From: Halomonas fontilapidosi | Lineage (GTDB): Bacteria > Pseudomonadota > Gammaproteobacteria > Pseudomonadales > Halomonadaceae | NCBI RefSeq assembly: GCF_014192285.1 | Contig: NZ_JACHXQ010000011.1 | Location: 1-64,000 of the forward strand | Length of the DNA stretch: 64,000 nt | Reading direction: 5' to 3' | Shown here: piece after piece, positions 53,055-62,444 of the stretch | How the letters are laid out: each line of letters begins with the position of its first letter | Numbering within the stretch: position 1 is the first letter of the stretch | Notes under the pieces: generated by a model | What the model saw: the letters and a program-made list of their open reading frames with translations, nothing else | Told to the model about the DNA's origin: nothing | The model's database searches: none | Position numbers and translations under genes: made by a program

Positions 53055-53120
53055 GTCGCATCTCTGAAGATCGATTTTGACGCCAATCATACCGGTCAAG
53101 CACGGCAATGCCACGGGGTG

Positions 53121-53513
53121 TCAGTCGCTGCGGTGCTTCACCGGGCGGCTGATCTCCAGCAGGTTGCCGTCCGGGTCGCGCAGGTAGAGCGAGTTGATTT
53201 CGCCGGTCGCGCCCTGGCGGGCGACCGGGCCGAGCTCCACCTCGACGTCGAGCGCCTCCAGGTGGCGCTGGACCTCATCGAGCGGCAGCAGGCTGCGCAG
53301 GCAGAGGTCCAGGCTGCCCGGTGTGGGCGTGGCGGCACGTGGCGTCACGTCGGTGGCGGTCCAGTGCAGCCGCAGTGCCACGTCGCCCAGCATCAGGTCG
53401 ACGCGCTCACGGTCGCGATAGCGCACTTCCAGTCCCAGCACCCGCGAGTAGAAATCGACGGCACGGGAAATGTCGGTCACGGTGATGACCAGGTGGTCCA
53501 GACCTGACAGCAT
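53121..53513 (-). CDS. VOC/glyoxalase superfamily protein
   Basis: 130-residue single VOC domain. It begins MLSGLDHLVITVTDISRAVDFYSRVLG with the first metal His, and ends SLYLRDPDGNLLEI with the metal Glu. The ATG at 53513 has AGGAG six bases upstream. Proteins of this size act as dioxygenase-like, isomerase or resistance enzymes; the reaction is not evident. It is divergent from the methyltransferase gene. Confidence 0.87.
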   Translation of the reverse strand: MLSGLDHLVITVTDISRAVDFYSRVLGLEVRYRDRERVDLMLGDVALRLHWTATDVTPRAATPTPGSLDLCLRSLLPLDEVQRHLEALDVEVELGPVARQGATGEINSLYLRDPDGNLLEISRPVKHRSD

Positions 53514-53583
53514 TCGGGGCTCCTTGCGGGGGTTCTGGCGAAGCAGGGGATTCTGGGAAACATGTTCGGGTACAGAGGATACG

Positions 53584-54222
53584 ATGATGCTGACCTGTCC
53601 GCTATGTGGGACCACCGACACCGGACACTTTCACCGTGACGCACGTCGCGATTACCGCCGCTGTCAGCACTGCGCGCTGGTGTTCGTGCCACCCCACCAG
53701 CGGCTCGGGCCGGCGCAGGAGCGGGATGTCTATGATCAGCACGAGAATGCGCCGGATGATCCCGGCTACCGTCGCTTCCTGTCGCGGCTGTTCGACCCGC
53801 TGAGCCAGCGACTGCCGCCCGGTGCCCGGGGGCTGGACTTTGGCGCCGGCCCGGGGCCGACATTGTCGGTCATGTTTGAGGAGGCGGGCCACCCGATGGC
53901 GATCTATGATCCTTTCTACTCACCCGACACGAGTGTGCTGCAGCGCGAGTACGACTTTATCACTGCCACTGAAGTGGCCGAGCATCTGTTCGAGCCCGGG
54001 CGTGAGCTGTCGATGCTCGGCGACAGGCTGGCGTCCGGCGGCTGGTTGGGCCTGATGACCAAGCGCGTCACCAGCCACGACGCCTTCACGCGCTGGCACT
54101 ACATCCTCGACCCCACCCATGTGGTGTTCTTCAGCGAGGCGACTTTCATATGGCTGGCCGGCTACCTGGACATGCAGGTCGAGTTCCCGGCGCCGGATGT
54201 GGCACTGCTGCAGAAACGTTAG
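53584..54222 (+). CDS. Class I methyltransferase with N-terminal zinc-ribbon-like motif
   Basis: 212-residue protein. Residues 4-30 hold CPLCG and CQHC, a possible zinc ribbon. GLDFGAGPGPTLSVMF is motif I, and FITATEVAEHLFEPG with a later LGLMTKRV matches Methyltransf_23-type enzymes. The start ATG-ATG at 53584 follows the divergent VOC gene. Substrate unknown. A REP-like palindrome lies 41 bases after the stop. Confidence 0.82.
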   Translation: MMLTCPLCGTTDTGHFHRDARRDYRRCQHCALVFVPPHQRLGPAQERDVYDQHENAPDDPGYRRFLSRLFDPLSQRLPPGARGLDFGAGPGPTLSVMFEEAGHPMAIYDPFYSPDTSVLQREYDFITATEVAEHLFEPGRELSMLGDRLASGGWLGLMTKRVTSHDAFTRWHYILDPTHVVFFSEATFIWLAGYLDMQVEFPAPDVALLQKR

Positions 54223-54263
54223 CAATATCATCATTGGGCATGGACATGATAAGTATCGCGTAG

Positions 54264-54290
54264 GCCGGATAAGCCGAAGGCGCATCCGGC
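54264..54290. repeat. REP-like palindromic element
   Basis: GCCGGAT (54264-54270) and ATCCGGC (54284-54290) pair, with GCC/GGC inside. Sequence and flanks (GTA-GGCCGGATAAG) strongly recall enterobacterial REP units. It lies between two co-oriented genes. Only one copy was seen in the window. Confidence 0.6.
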
Positions 54291-54439
54291 GTTACAAAAC
54301 GATTGACTCGCCGCCGACCGGGAGTATGATTCGCGCGCTCACGATGCCTGAAGCATCGTAACCGATGCCGCTGAGCGGGCACTTCAGGACACTCTCTGCC
54401 ACGCTTTTTTCCTTAACACCTGCTGCTGTGAGGCCCTTC

Positions 54440-55846
54440 ATGTCGCGGCATCTGCTGGCCATGGCCCTGGCTCCCCTCCTGGGGCTTTTCATCCTCGGCA
54501 TCGGCAACGGTTTCCTGGCCACGGTGATTACCCTGCGCCTGGACGCTGCCGGCGAGTCGGCGGTGGTGATCGGCTGGGTCTCCTCGGCCTACTTCATCGG
54601 CCTGGCGCTGGGCGCCATGCTCAACGATCGGCTGCTGCTGCGCATTGGCCATATCCGCGCCTACGGCAGCTTCGCCTCGCTGGTGGCGGTCACCGTGCTG
54701 TTGCAGGGGCTGGTGGCCGAGCCCTGGGCCTGGTTCACTCTGCGCCTGATCGGTGGCTGGGCCACGGTGGGCGTCTATCTGGTGATCGAGAGCTGGCTGC
54801 TGGCCTCAGGCGATGCCAAGGTGCGTGGCCGGCTGCTGGCGCTCTACATGATCTCGCTCTACGCCGCCGGCGTTCTTGGCCAGCTGTTGCTGGGCGTCAC
54901 CGAGGCCATGGGCGGGGCGGCATCGTTCATGGTGATCGGCATGTTGGCGTCGCTCTCGGTGCTGCCCATGGCGATGATCCCGCGGGTCTCGCCGCTGATC
55001 GAGAAGGCCGAGCCGCTGTCGCCGCTGCGCCTGATCACTTTGACACCCACCGGGGTGATGGGCAGCTTCGGCTCGGGCGTGATGGTCGCGGCGGTCTACT
55101 CGCTGCTGCCGCTCTATCTGCAACGCACCGGTCTTGCCGTCAGCCAGATCGGCCAGCTGATGGCGGTGGTTGTGCTCGGGGCCATGCTGCTGCAGTACCC
55201 GGTGGGGCGCTGGTCGGACCGTCATGATCGGCAGCTGGTACTGATCCTGATCGGGGCCTTCTGCACGCTGATCTCTGCGGCCGTCCTCTGGCTGCCGATG
55301 AATGCGTGGCTGCTGGCCGGCTTGCTGTTCCTGCTGGGGGGTGGCGTCTTCTCGCTCTACCCGGTGGCGGTGGGGCATGCCGCCGACCGTGCCCCGGCCG
55401 GCGCGCTGGTGCGCATGAGCCAGGGCCTGCTGCTGATCAACGCCATCGGCTCGGCGCTCAGCCCTCCGCTGGTCTCGCCGGTAATGAGCCTGTTGGGCGA
55501 TGCCGGTCTGTTCTGGGCGTTCGGCGCCATGGGGCTGTTCCTGCTGGCCTTCTTCGGCTGGCGACGCAGCGTGCGTCCGGCGCCGGTGCCGGTGGCGCCC
55601 TTCTCGCCCAGCACGCCGATGTCGGCGGCGGGAGCGGAGCTCGCGGTCACCGATGAGTGGCTGCAGGGTGCCATCGAGCACGAGCACGTCGAAGACCTCT
55701 CCGGGGTCGTGCCCGAGGTGGCGGTGGCTGAACCGCTGGTGGGGCCGCCACCGCCCAACGAGGCACACATCGCCTACTACGAGGATGGGTCGACCTCCGT
55801 CGCGGTCTCGCCGGATGACGAATCGTGTCCTCGCGATAGTCGCTAA
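54440..55846 (+). CDS. MFS transporter (YcaD-like)
   Basis: 468-residue inner-membrane transporter with twelve predicted helices. The start at 54440 has GAGG eight bases upstream and begins at the first helix. The loop after helix 2 (LNDRLLLRIGHIRAYG) is in the position of the MFS motif A, and VESWLLASG fits the YcaD branch. About 70 acidic residues after the last helix form a cytoplasmic tail rich in Glu, Asp and Pro. Substrate unknown. It ends in a hairpin terminator. Confidence 0.9.
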   Translation: MSRHLLAMALAPLLGLFILGIGNGFLATVITLRLDAAGESAVVIGWVSSAYFIGLALGAMLNDRLLLRIGHIRAYGSFASLVAVTVLLQGLVAEPWAWFTLRLIGGWATVGVYLVIESWLLASGDAKVRGRLLALYMISLYAAGVLGQLLLGVTEAMGGAASFMVIGMLASLSVLPMAMIPRVSPLIEKAEPLSPLRLITLTPTGVMGSFGSGVMVAAVYSLLPLYLQRTGLAVSQIGQLMAVVVLGAMLLQYPVGRWSDRHDRQLVLILIGAFCTLISAAVLWLPMNAWLLAGLLFLLGGGVFSLYPVAVGHAADRAPAGALVRMSQGLLLINAIGSALSPPLVSPVMSLLGDAGLFWAFGAMGLFLLAFFGWRRSVRPAPVPVAPFSPSTPMSAAGAELAVTDEWLQGAIEHEHVEDLSGVVPEVAVAEPLVGPPPPNEAHIAYYEDGSTSVAVSPDDESCPRDSR

Positions 55847-55855
55847 AGGCCCAGG

Positions 55856-55882
55856 CGCCCGCCAACCCCAGGCGGGCGTCTT
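55856..55882 (+). terminator. Terminator after the MFS gene
   Basis: CGCCCGCC (55856-55863) and GGCGGGCG (55871-55878) pair around a seven-base loop and are followed by TCTT, ten bases past the stop. Confidence 0.7.
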
Positions 55883-55913
55883 CGCGTCGACTTAGGGCTA
55901 ATGGTTAACGAAA

Positions 55914-55928
55914 AGTAGGGAATCTACT
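55914..55928. promoter_or_regulatory. Small inverted repeat before the acyl-CoA dehydrogenase gene
   Basis: AGTAG-GGAAT-CTACT lies 32 bases upstream of the start and overlaps a possible -10 box TACTAT. It could be a repressor site for the beta-oxidation genes. No regulator gene is adjacent. Confidence 0.3.
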
Positions 55929-55959
55929 ATCGTGGCCTTATTTGACCCTGAGGTGATCC

Positions 55960-57777
55960 ATGACGCCCTACGCTGCCCCCGTCCGCGATGTTCGCTTCGT
56001 GCTGGAGGAGATGCTCGAGCACGGCTCGCTGGCTCTGCCCGGTTTCGAGGAGTCCAGCCCCGACCTGGTCGAGGCCGTGCTGGAAGAGGCCGCCAGGCTC
56101 TCCGGCGAGGTCTGGGCGCCACTCAATGCCAGCGGTGACCATCAGGGCTGCAGCCGTCAGGACGACGGCAGCGTGACCCTTCCCGACGGTTTTGCCGAGG
56201 CCTACCAGGCCTACGCCGAGGGTGGCTGGAACGGCATCGGTGTCGCCGAGTCGCTGGGCGGCCAGGGGCTGCCCGAGGTAGTGGCCAGTGCCGTCCAGGA
56301 GATGCTTCACGGCGCCAACATGGCCCTGGGCCTGTGCCCCATGCTCACCGCCGGGGCCATCGAGGCCCTGGCCCACCACGGCAGCGAAGAGCAGCAGGCC
56401 ATCTATCTGCCGAAGCTGGTGGAGGGCACCTGGACCGGCACCATGAACCTCACCGAGTCGCAGGCCGGCTCGGACCTTTCCAAGGTGCGCACCCGTGCCG
56501 TGCCGTGTCCTGAGGAAGAGGGCAATCACTATCGTCTGTTCGGCCAGAAGATCTATATCACCTGGGGCGAACACGATGCCGCCGAGAACATCATTCATCT
56601 GGTGCTGGCGCGCAAGCCGGACGCACCCGAGGGCAACAAGGGCATCTCGCTGTTCCTGGTGCCCAAGTTCCTGGTCAACGCCGACGGCAGCCTGGGCGAG
56701 CGCAATGACGTCACCTGCGCCTCCCTCGAGCACAAGATGGGCATCCATGGCTCGCCTACCTGCACCTTGAGCTTCGGTGAAGGGAAAGGCGCCATCGGCT
56801 ATCTGGTGGGCAAGGAGGGCCGTGGCCTCAACCACATGTTCACCATGATGAACGAGGCGCGCCACAAGGTGGGCATCCAGGGCATCGGGGTGGCCGAGCG
56901 GGCCTGCCAGCAGGCCTTCGCCTACGCCCTGGACCGCATGCAGGGGCGCAGCCCACGCTCCGGCCGCAGCGACTGCCCCATCAGCGACCATCTCGACGTG
57001 CGTCGCATGCTGCTCTCCATGCGTGCCCGCACCGACGCCCTGCGCGCCCTGGCACTTGCCTGCGCCGCCCAGCTTGACCAGGCCCGTCATGCCAGCGATG
57101 CCAGCGAGCGTGCGGCCGCGCAGGCGCGAGTCGATGTGTTGATTCCGGTGGTCAAGGCCTTCTCCACCGACCAGGCGGTGGAGATTGCCTCGCTGGGCAT
57201 TCAGGTACACGGCGGCATGGGCTTCATCGAGGAGGGCGGTGCCGCCCAGCTGCTGCGCGACGCGCGCATTGCCCCCATCTATGAAGGCACCAATGGAATC
57301 CAGGCCCTGGACCTGGCGGGGCGCAAGCTGCAGCGCGACGGCGGAGCGGCTCTGGCCGGCCTGATCGGCGACGTCGAGGCCACCGCGGCGGCGCTCGAGC
57401 AGACCCCTGAGCTGGCAGCGCTGGGCGAGAGCCTGGCGGCGGGCGCCGGTGACCTGCGCACCGCCATGGCCGAGGTGCTCAAGGCGGGCAGCGATGCCGA
57501 GCACGGCGCCGATGCCGTCCAGGCCTATGCGACCCCTTTCCTCAACCTGGCCGGCCACGTGCTGTGTGCCTGGCAGATGGGCGAGGCGGCCCTCAAGGCC
57601 AATGCCGCGATAGCCGAAGGCCGCGAGGGACCCGGAGGGCCGGACCCCTTCTACCAGGCCAAGCTGCAGAGCGCCGACTACGCCATTCGCCAATGGCTAC
57701 CGGTGGGCCGCGCCCAGCGGGCGGTGATCGAGGCCGGCATGGCGAGTCTTGCCGCCTTCGACGCGGCCAGCCAGTGA
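55960..57777 (+). CDS. Acyl-CoA dehydrogenase, long (DmdC-like) form
   Basis: 605-residue FAD-dependent dehydrogenase that introduces a 2,3 double bond into an acyl-CoA. MNLTESQAGSDL contacts the flavin, YITWGEHD and the catalytic Glu region YEGTNGIQALDL follow. The extended C-terminal domain is typical of the 590-600 residue group that includes methylmercaptopropionyl-CoA dehydrogenase DmdC. GAGGTG precedes the ATG. With the following synthetase, 3-hydroxyacyl-CoA dehydrogenase and hydratase it forms a complete activation and beta-oxidation set. Chain preference is unknown. Confidence 0.92.
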   Translation: MTPYAAPVRDVRFVLEEMLEHGSLALPGFEESSPDLVEAVLEEAARLSGEVWAPLNASGDHQGCSRQDDGSVTLPDGFAEAYQAYAEGGWNGIGVAESLGGQGLPEVVASAVQEMLHGANMALGLCPMLTAGAIEALAHHGSEEQQAIYLPKLVEGTWTGTMNLTESQAGSDLSKVRTRAVPCPEEEGNHYRLFGQKIYITWGEHDAAENIIHLVLARKPDAPEGNKGISLFLVPKFLVNADGSLGERNDVTCASLEHKMGIHGSPTCTLSFGEGKGAIGYLVGKEGRGLNHMFTMMNEARHKVGIQGIGVAERACQQAFAYALDRMQGRSPRSGRSDCPISDHLDVRRMLLSMRARTDALRALALACAAQLDQARHASDASERAAAQARVDVLIPVVKAFSTDQAVEIASLGIQVHGGMGFIEEGGAAQLLRDARIAPIYEGTNGIQALDLAGRKLQRDGGAALAGLIGDVEATAAALEQTPELAALGESLAAGAGDLRTAMAEVLKAGSDAEHGADAVQAYATPFLNLAGHVLCAWQMGEAALKANAAIAEGREGPGGPDPFYQAKLQSADYAIRQWLPVGRAQRAVIEAGMASLAAFDAASQ

Positions 57778-57783
57778 TCTTCC

Positions 57784-57808
57784 CGCCGCCGGCCTCGCGC
57801 CGGCGGCG
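57784..57808 (+). other. Hairpin between dehydrogenase and synthetase genes
   Basis: Ten-base perfect GC-rich arms with a five-base loop lie between the acyl-CoA dehydrogenase stop and the synthetase ribosome site. It may attenuate or stabilise the polycistronic mRNA; there is no T-run. Confidence 0.45.
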
Positions 57809-57838
57809 TGCTTTCCAGACCACGCTACGGAGTCAACC

Positions 57839-59470
57839 ATGAGCCAGAGCATCTTCGAGCAGGGCCTTCCCCGGACCCCCGCCAACTTCGTGGCGCTCTC
57901 GCCACTGACCTTCATCGAGCGCACCGCCTCGGTCTATCCGGACTATCCGGCAGTGGTCTACGGCGCGACCCGCCGCGACTGGGGCACCACCTGGGAGCGC
58001 TGCCGGCGGCTCGCCTCGGCACTGGAGCAGCGCGGTATCAAGCCGGGGGAAACGGTGGCCGCCATGCTGCCCAACGTGCCGGCCATGTTCGAGGCCCACT
58101 TCGGCGTGCCGCTGGCCGGCTGCGTGCTCAACACCCTCAACATCCGCCTGGATGCCGACGCTATCGCCTACATGCTCGAGCATGGCGAAGCGAAGGCGGT
58201 CCTCGTCGACCCCGAGTTCAGCGACGTCATCGAGGCCGCGGTGGCCAAGCTCGAGACCCCGCCCCTGATCATCGACGTGGCCGACGCGCAGTTCGTGCCC
58301 GACGGTCGCGCCATCGGTGAGCTCGAGTACGAGGCGCTGCTGGCGGAGGGCGATCCCGCCTATCCCTATCGGCTACCCGAGGACGAGTGGCAGGCGATCT
58401 CCCTCAACTACACCTCCGGCACGACCGGCAAGCCCAAGGGGGTGGTCTACCACCATCGCGGCGCCCATCTGAATGCCACCAGCAATATTCTGGTGTGGGC
58501 CATGCCCCACCATCCGATCTACCTCTGGACCCTGCCGATGTTCCACTGCAACGGCTGGTGCTTCCCCTGGACCATCGCCGCGGCCGCCGGCACCAACATC
58601 TGCCTGCGCAAGGTCGAGCCGAAGAAGGTCATGGACCTGATCGCCGACGAAGGGGTCACCCACTTCAGCGGTGCGCCCATCGTGCTCAATGGCCTGGTCA
58701 ATCTGCCGAACGACGAGAAGCGCGACTTCGACCATCCGGTCAAGGTCACCACTGCCGGTGCCGCGCCGCCCGCCTCGGTGATCGCCGGGGTCGAGCAACT
58801 GGGCATCGACGTGACTCACGTCTACGGGCTCACCGAGGTCTACGGCCCGGTGACCTCCTGTGCCTGGCGCGAGGCCTGGGATGAGCTGCCGATGGAAGAG
58901 CGTGCCAAGCTGAAGTCCCGGCAGGGGGTTCGCTACCACATGCTCGAGGCGCTCTGCGTGGCCGACCCCAATACTCTGGAGCCGGTGCCCAAGGATGGCC
59001 AGACCATCGGCGAAATCCTGATGCGTGGCAACAACGTGATGAAGGGCTACCTGAAGAACGAGGTGGCCACCGAGCAGGCCCTCGAGGGTGGCTGGTACCA
59101 TACCGGCGACCTCGCCGTGTGGCACCCGGACGGCTATATCGAGATCAAGGACCGCTCCAAGGACATCATCATTTCCGGCGGCGAGAATATCTCCACCATC
59201 GAGGTGGAAGACACCATCTACTCGCACCCGGCGGTGGAAGAGGCTGCGGTGGTGGCCAGACCCGACGAAAAATGGGGCGAGACGCCCTGCGCCTTCGTCA
59301 AGTTGAAGGTCGGCTACGATGAGGTCACCGAGCAGGAGATCATCGATCACTGCCGTAAGCACCTGGCGCACTTCAAGGCGCCGAAGACGGTGGTCTTCAG
59401 TGAGCTGCCCAAGACCTCCACCGGCAAGATCCAGAAGTTCGTGCTGCGCGACGAGGCCCGCAAGCAGTAA
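57839..59470 (+). CDS. Acyl-CoA synthetase (DmdB-like AMP-binding enzyme)
   Basis: 543-residue ANL-superfamily ligase that activates a carboxylate through an acyl-adenylate. Core motifs are [42 protein letters not shown] and the catalytic Lys in [10 protein letters not shown]. The [11 protein letters not shown] segment is typical of the short/medium-chain and DmdB-type group. The ATG at 57839 has CGGAG in front; the upstream 30 codons are hairpin sequence. Second gene of the fatty-acid set. Confidence 0.93.
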   Translation: MSQSIFEQGLPRTPANFVALSPLTFIERTASVYPDYPAVVYGATRRDWGTTWERCRRLASALEQRGIKPGETVAAMLPNVPAMFEAHFGVPLAGCVLNTLNIRLDADAIAYMLEHGEAKAVLVDPEFSDVIEAAVAKLETPPLIIDVADAQFVPDGRAIGELEYEALLAEGDPAYPYRLPEDEWQAISLNYTSGTTGKPKGVVYHHRGAHLNATSNILVWAMPHHPIYLWTLPMFHCNGWCFPWTIAAAAGTNICLRKVEPKKVMDLIADEGVTHFSGAPIVLNGLVNLPNDEKRDFDHPVKVTTAGAAPPASVIAGVEQLGIDVTHVYGLTEVYGPVTSCAWREAWDELPMEERAKLKSRQGVRYHMLEALCVADPNTLEPVPKDGQTIGEILMRGNNVMKGYLKNEVATEQALEGGWYHTGDLAVWHPDGYIEIKDRSKDIIISGGENISTIEVEDTIYSHPAVEEAAVVARPDEKWGETPCAFVKLKVGYDEVTEQEIIDHCRKHLAHFKAPKTVVFSELPKTSTGKIQKFVLRDEARKQ

Positions 59471-59479
59471 CCCGACCAG

Positions 59480-59522
59480 CCTTTACCCCAATACGTAAAG
59501 GCTGCAGCGAGCGGCTGCAGCC
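59480..59522 (+). other. Two nested inverted repeats after the acyl-CoA synthetase gene
   Basis: CTTTAC/GTAAAG (59481-59500) is followed by GGCTGCAG/CTGCAGCC (59500-59522). They may form a weak terminator or processing site ahead of the next gene's own ribosome site at about 59540. Confidence 0.45.
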
Positions 59523-59550
59523 CCATCAATGACATGAAGGAGAGGATGTA

Positions 59551-60399
59551 ATGAGTGAGCAAGCGATCGGCGTGGTCGGCGCCGGCACCATGGGGCAGGG
59601 CATCGCCCAGGTCCTGGTCACCAGCGGTTTCGCCGTCAAGCTCTACGACGTGGCCGACGAGCAGCTGGAACGCGCGCGTGGCGCCATCGACAAGGGCCTT
59701 GGCAAGCTGGTGGCCAAGGAGAAGCTCAGCGACGACGACCGCAAGGCGGCCCTGTCGCGCCTGGATACCGCCACCGCGCTGGAGGCCCTGCGTGACTGCG
59801 AGGTGATCATCGAGGCGGCCCCCGAGCAGCCCGAGCTCAAGGAGAAGCTGTTTCGCGACCTGAGCCAGCTGACCAACGAGGCGATCCTGGCCTCCAACAC
59901 CTCCTCACTGTCGCTGACACGACTCGCCGCCGTCTGCGAGCGCCCCGAGCGGGTGGTGGGCATGCACTTCTTCAACCCGGTGCCGGTGCTCAAGCTGGTC
60001 GAGGTGATTCGCGCCGAGCAGACCAGTGACGCCACCGTGGCGCGCATCGAGCAGCTGGCCGCCGACCTCGGCAAGACCGCAGTGCCGGTAGGCGACTCGC
60101 CCGGCTTCGCGGTCAATCGCCTGCTGGTGCCGATGATCAATGAGGCGGCTTTCCTGGTGCAGGAGGGCGCCGCCACCCCCGAAGCCGTGGACGAGGCCAT
60201 GAAGCTGGGCGCCGCCCACCCCCTGGGCCCGCTGGCGCTGGCCGACCTGATCGGCCTGGACGTCTGCCTGGCGATCATGGAGGTGCTGCAGGAGGGCTTC
60301 GGCGACCCGAAATACCGCCCCTGCCCGCTGCTCAAGCGCATGGTCGATGCCGGCTACCTGGGTCGGAAGACCGGCCGCGGCTTTCACGTCTACTCCTAG
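59551..60399 (+). CDS. 3-hydroxybutyryl-CoA dehydrogenase
   Basis: 282-residue NAD-dependent 3-hydroxyacyl-CoA dehydrogenase. The cofactor site is [29 protein letters not shown] carries the catalytic His, and [16 protein letters not shown] and [12 protein letters not shown] follow. Single-domain size points to short-chain substrates, as in HbdA or PaaH. AAGGAGAGG precedes the ATG. Confidence 0.95.
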   Translation: MSEQAIGVVGAGTMGQGIAQVLVTSGFAVKLYDVADEQLERARGAIDKGLGKLVAKEKLSDDDRKAALSRLDTATALEALRDCEVIIEAAPEQPELKEKLFRDLSQLTNEAILASNTSSLSLTRLAAVCERPERVVGMHFFNPVPVLKLVEVIRAEQTSDATVARIEQLAADLGKTAVPVGDSPGFAVNRLLVPMINEAAFLVQEGAATPEAVDEAMKLGAAHPLGPLALADLIGLDVCLAIMEVLQEGFGDPKYRPCPLLKRMVDAGYLGRKTGRGFHVYS

Positions 60400-60416
60400 G
60401 GCGTGCCGGTATCTTC

Positions 60417-60475
60417 TGTAGGAGTGCAGATTTTCTGCGCGAAGGCGCCGTCAGGCGCCCCCGCAGCAGATGCCT
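60417..60475. repeat. REP/ERIC-like structured repeat
   Basis: The segment starts TGTAGGAG and contains GCAGATTTTCTGC, paired GGCGCC boxes at 60444-60449 and 60454-60459, and an outer CTGCG/CGCAG pair. The layout resembles Pseudomonas-type REP units found between genes. It lies between hbd and the hydratase gene, in a 185-base gap with no other feature. Confidence 0.45.
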
Positions 60476-60584
60476 GGTCGGCAGGAATCCACCAAGGAAG
60501 CATTGCTGCCCAACCAAGCGTTCGCTAGGGTTGGGCGATACTGTCTTGCCTTCCTCAACGCAACAACAAGTCCCAGGAGCCCCC

Positions 60585-61358
60585 ATGAGTGAAAAACTGA
60601 TCGAGGTGGTCGAGAACGCCGGTATCGTGCGTCTGACCATCAGTCGTCCCAAGGCGCTGAATGCGCTGAACAGTGACGTGCTGGCCGAGCTGGGCAGTGT
60701 GCTGTCCGACCTGGAAGCGCGTGACGACCTGCGTGCCGTGCTGATCACCGGCGCCGGCGACAAGTCCTTCGTGGCCGGTGCCGACATCGGTGAGATGCGC
60801 GACAAGACCCCGGAAGAGGCGCGCGCCTTCGCCCGCCAGGCGCTGGCGACCTTCAAGCGTCTGGAGACCCTGCCGGTGCCCACCGTGGCGCTGGTCAACG
60901 GCTTCTGCCTGGGCGGCGGCTGCGAGCTGGCGCTGGCCTGTGACTGGGCAGTGGCCAGCGACAATGCCATCTTCGGCCAGCCGGAAGTGCTGCTCGGCGT
61001 GATTCCCGGCTTCGGCGGTACCCAGCGTCTGCCGCGCCGGGTGGGCCCCGCCATGGCCATCGACCTGGTCGCCACGGGACGCAAGATCGACGCCAGCGAG
61101 GCGTTGCGCATCGGTCTGGTCAACCGCGTGATGGCCCCCGCTGAACTCGAGGCCTATACCGAGGAGCTCACCAAGCAGCTTTCCGGCAATGGCCCCGAGG
61201 CCGTGCGCGGTGCCAAGCAGGCGGTGCACGATGGCCTGGATCAGGACCTCGAAAGCGCCCTGTCGCTGGAAACCAGCCTGTTCGCGCTGTGCTTCGCCGG
61301 CAAGGAGCAGAAGGAGGGCATGAGCGCCTTCGTCGAGAAGCGCAAGCCCAACTTCTGA
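60585..61358 (+). CDS. Enoyl-CoA hydratase (crotonase family)
   Basis: 257-residue crotonase that hydrates 2-enoyl-CoA. Both catalytic glutamates are present, in GGGCELALACD and FGQPEVLLGVIPG. The oxyanion-hole region is FVAGADIGEM. CAGGAG precedes the ATG. It has its own upstream gap of 185 bases and so may have a separate promoter. Together with the three upstream genes it supplies activation, dehydrogenation, hydration and hydroxyacyl oxidation; a thiolase is not in the window. Confidence 0.95.
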   Translation: MSEKLIEVVENAGIVRLTISRPKALNALNSDVLAELGSVLSDLEARDDLRAVLITGAGDKSFVAGADIGEMRDKTPEEARAFARQALATFKRLETLPVPTVALVNGFCLGGGCELALACDWAVASDNAIFGQPEVLLGVIPGFGGTQRLPRRVGPAMAIDLVATGRKIDASEALRIGLVNRVMAPAELEAYTEELTKQLSGNGPEAVRGAKQAVHDGLDQDLESALSLETSLFALCFAGKEQKEGMSAFVEKRKPNF

Positions 61359-61373
61359 GGGCAGCCAGCGTGT

Positions 61374-61415
61374 GACGCCAACGGCCGTGGCGGAAACGCC
61401 ACGGCCGTTGGCGTC
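61374..61415. terminator. Bidirectional hairpin between hydratase and ectD
   Basis: A perfect 19-bp inverted repeat (61374-61392 and 61397-61415) closes a GAAA tetraloop. It lies between convergent genes and probably stops both transcripts, although T-runs are short on both sides. Confidence 0.75.
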
Positions 61416-61421
61416 TGCGCA

Positions 61422-62372
61422 TCAGCGCAGCGGGTCGACGCCCTGTCCGGAGAGCTCCGGGAAATCGTCGTGCATCGTCAGCGGCTCGATGTTGCCGCGC
61501 GTGGCCAGGAAGTCCGGCCGCCGTGAGGGGGCCGCATAGGGCTCGTCGAGCGCGTTGTCCACGCTGTTGTAGACGAAGAACAGGTTGGAGCGCGGCCAGG
61601 GCGACATGTTCTCGTTCGAGGCATGCAGCGTGTTGCACTCGAACAGCAGCAGCGAGCCGGCCGGCCCCTTGGGGGCCTGGATGCCGCCACGTTCGGCCAG
61701 GTCGGCCAGCGCCTGCTGGTCGGGCACGCCCAGCTTCTGGGCCTTCAGCGACTCCTGCCAATTCGCCTCGGGGGTCTCGCCCATGCAGGGTACGAACTGG
61801 CGGTGGGAGCCGGGAATCAGCATCAGCGGGCCATTGAACTCGCTGTTGTCGGTGAGCATCAGCGAAGCGCTCACCGCCCGCATGCGCGGCATGCCATCCT
61901 CGGCGTGCCAGGTTTCGAAGTCCGAATGCCAGTCGAAGCCGCTGCCCTGGAAGCCGAACTTGTCGTTGATACGCGACTGGTGGATATACACCTCGCTGCC
62001 CAGCAGCTGCCGCACCATGCCCAGAATGCGCGGGTCGCGGGTCAGGCGATCGAAGTGCTCCGAGAGCTGGTGCATGCCGAACACGGAACGAATGGCACCA
62101 CTGTTCGGATCCTTGATGACCTGCTCGGAGTCCATCAGCGAATCGTCGTTGGCCATCTCCTTGAGCTCTTCGAAGAATGGCTCGATGCGGTCGCGCGAGA
62201 AGAAGCCGTCGAACCACAGGAAACCGTCTCGCTCGTAACGCGAGAGGGCCACCTCATCCAGCGGGCCCTCCCAGCGACGCTGGTTGCGGGCGTGCACCAC
62301 CGGGTCCTTGCGGGGGAGTGGTGCGCGGTACTGGGTGAGACGCGTGGGGTAGGGGTCGTGACGGTCCACCAT
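61422..62372 (-). CDS. ectD: Ectoine hydroxylase
   Basis: Non-haem Fe(II)/2-oxoglutarate dioxygenase that converts ectoine to 5-hydroxyectoine. The 316-residue protein has the EctD signature FDWHSDFETWHAEDGMP (iron ligands His149, Asp151), the third ligand His250 in ECNTLHASNE, and Arg261 for 2-oxoglutarate. PHYH-like fold elements surround them. GGAGG lies ten bases before the ATG. It is solitary; ectABC are not in this window, as is often seen in Halomonas. Expression is probably salt- or heat-induced, though no promoter motif was identified. Confidence 0.95.
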   Translation of the reverse strand: MVDRHDPYPTRLTQYRAPLPRKDPVVHARNQRRWEGPLDEVALSRYERDGFLWFDGFFSRDRIEPFFEELKEMANDDSLMDSEQVIKDPNSGAIRSVFGMHQLSEHFDRLTRDPRILGMVRQLLGSEVYIHQSRINDKFGFQGSGFDWHSDFETWHAEDGMPRMRAVSASLMLTDNSEFNGPLMLIPGSHRQFVPCMGETPEANWQESLKAQKLGVPDQQALADLAERGGIQAPKGPAGSLLLFECNTLHASNENMSPWPRSNLFFVYNSVDNALDEPYAAPSRRPDFLATRGNIEPLTMHDDFPELSGQGVDPLR

Positions 62373-62444
62373 AGAGAAATTGCCTCCTGATCGCTGTCAA
62401 GTGACTCTCGTATGCAGTTACCCTCTGGTCGAGATCGCTGGAGT

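Noticed and set aside
55927-57693. Long minus-strand open frame (588 codons) opposite the acyl-CoA dehydrogenase gene
   Set aside because: It is Gly/His/Gln-rich without domain motifs and mirrors a well-supported coding strand; such stop-free antisense frames are common at this GC content.
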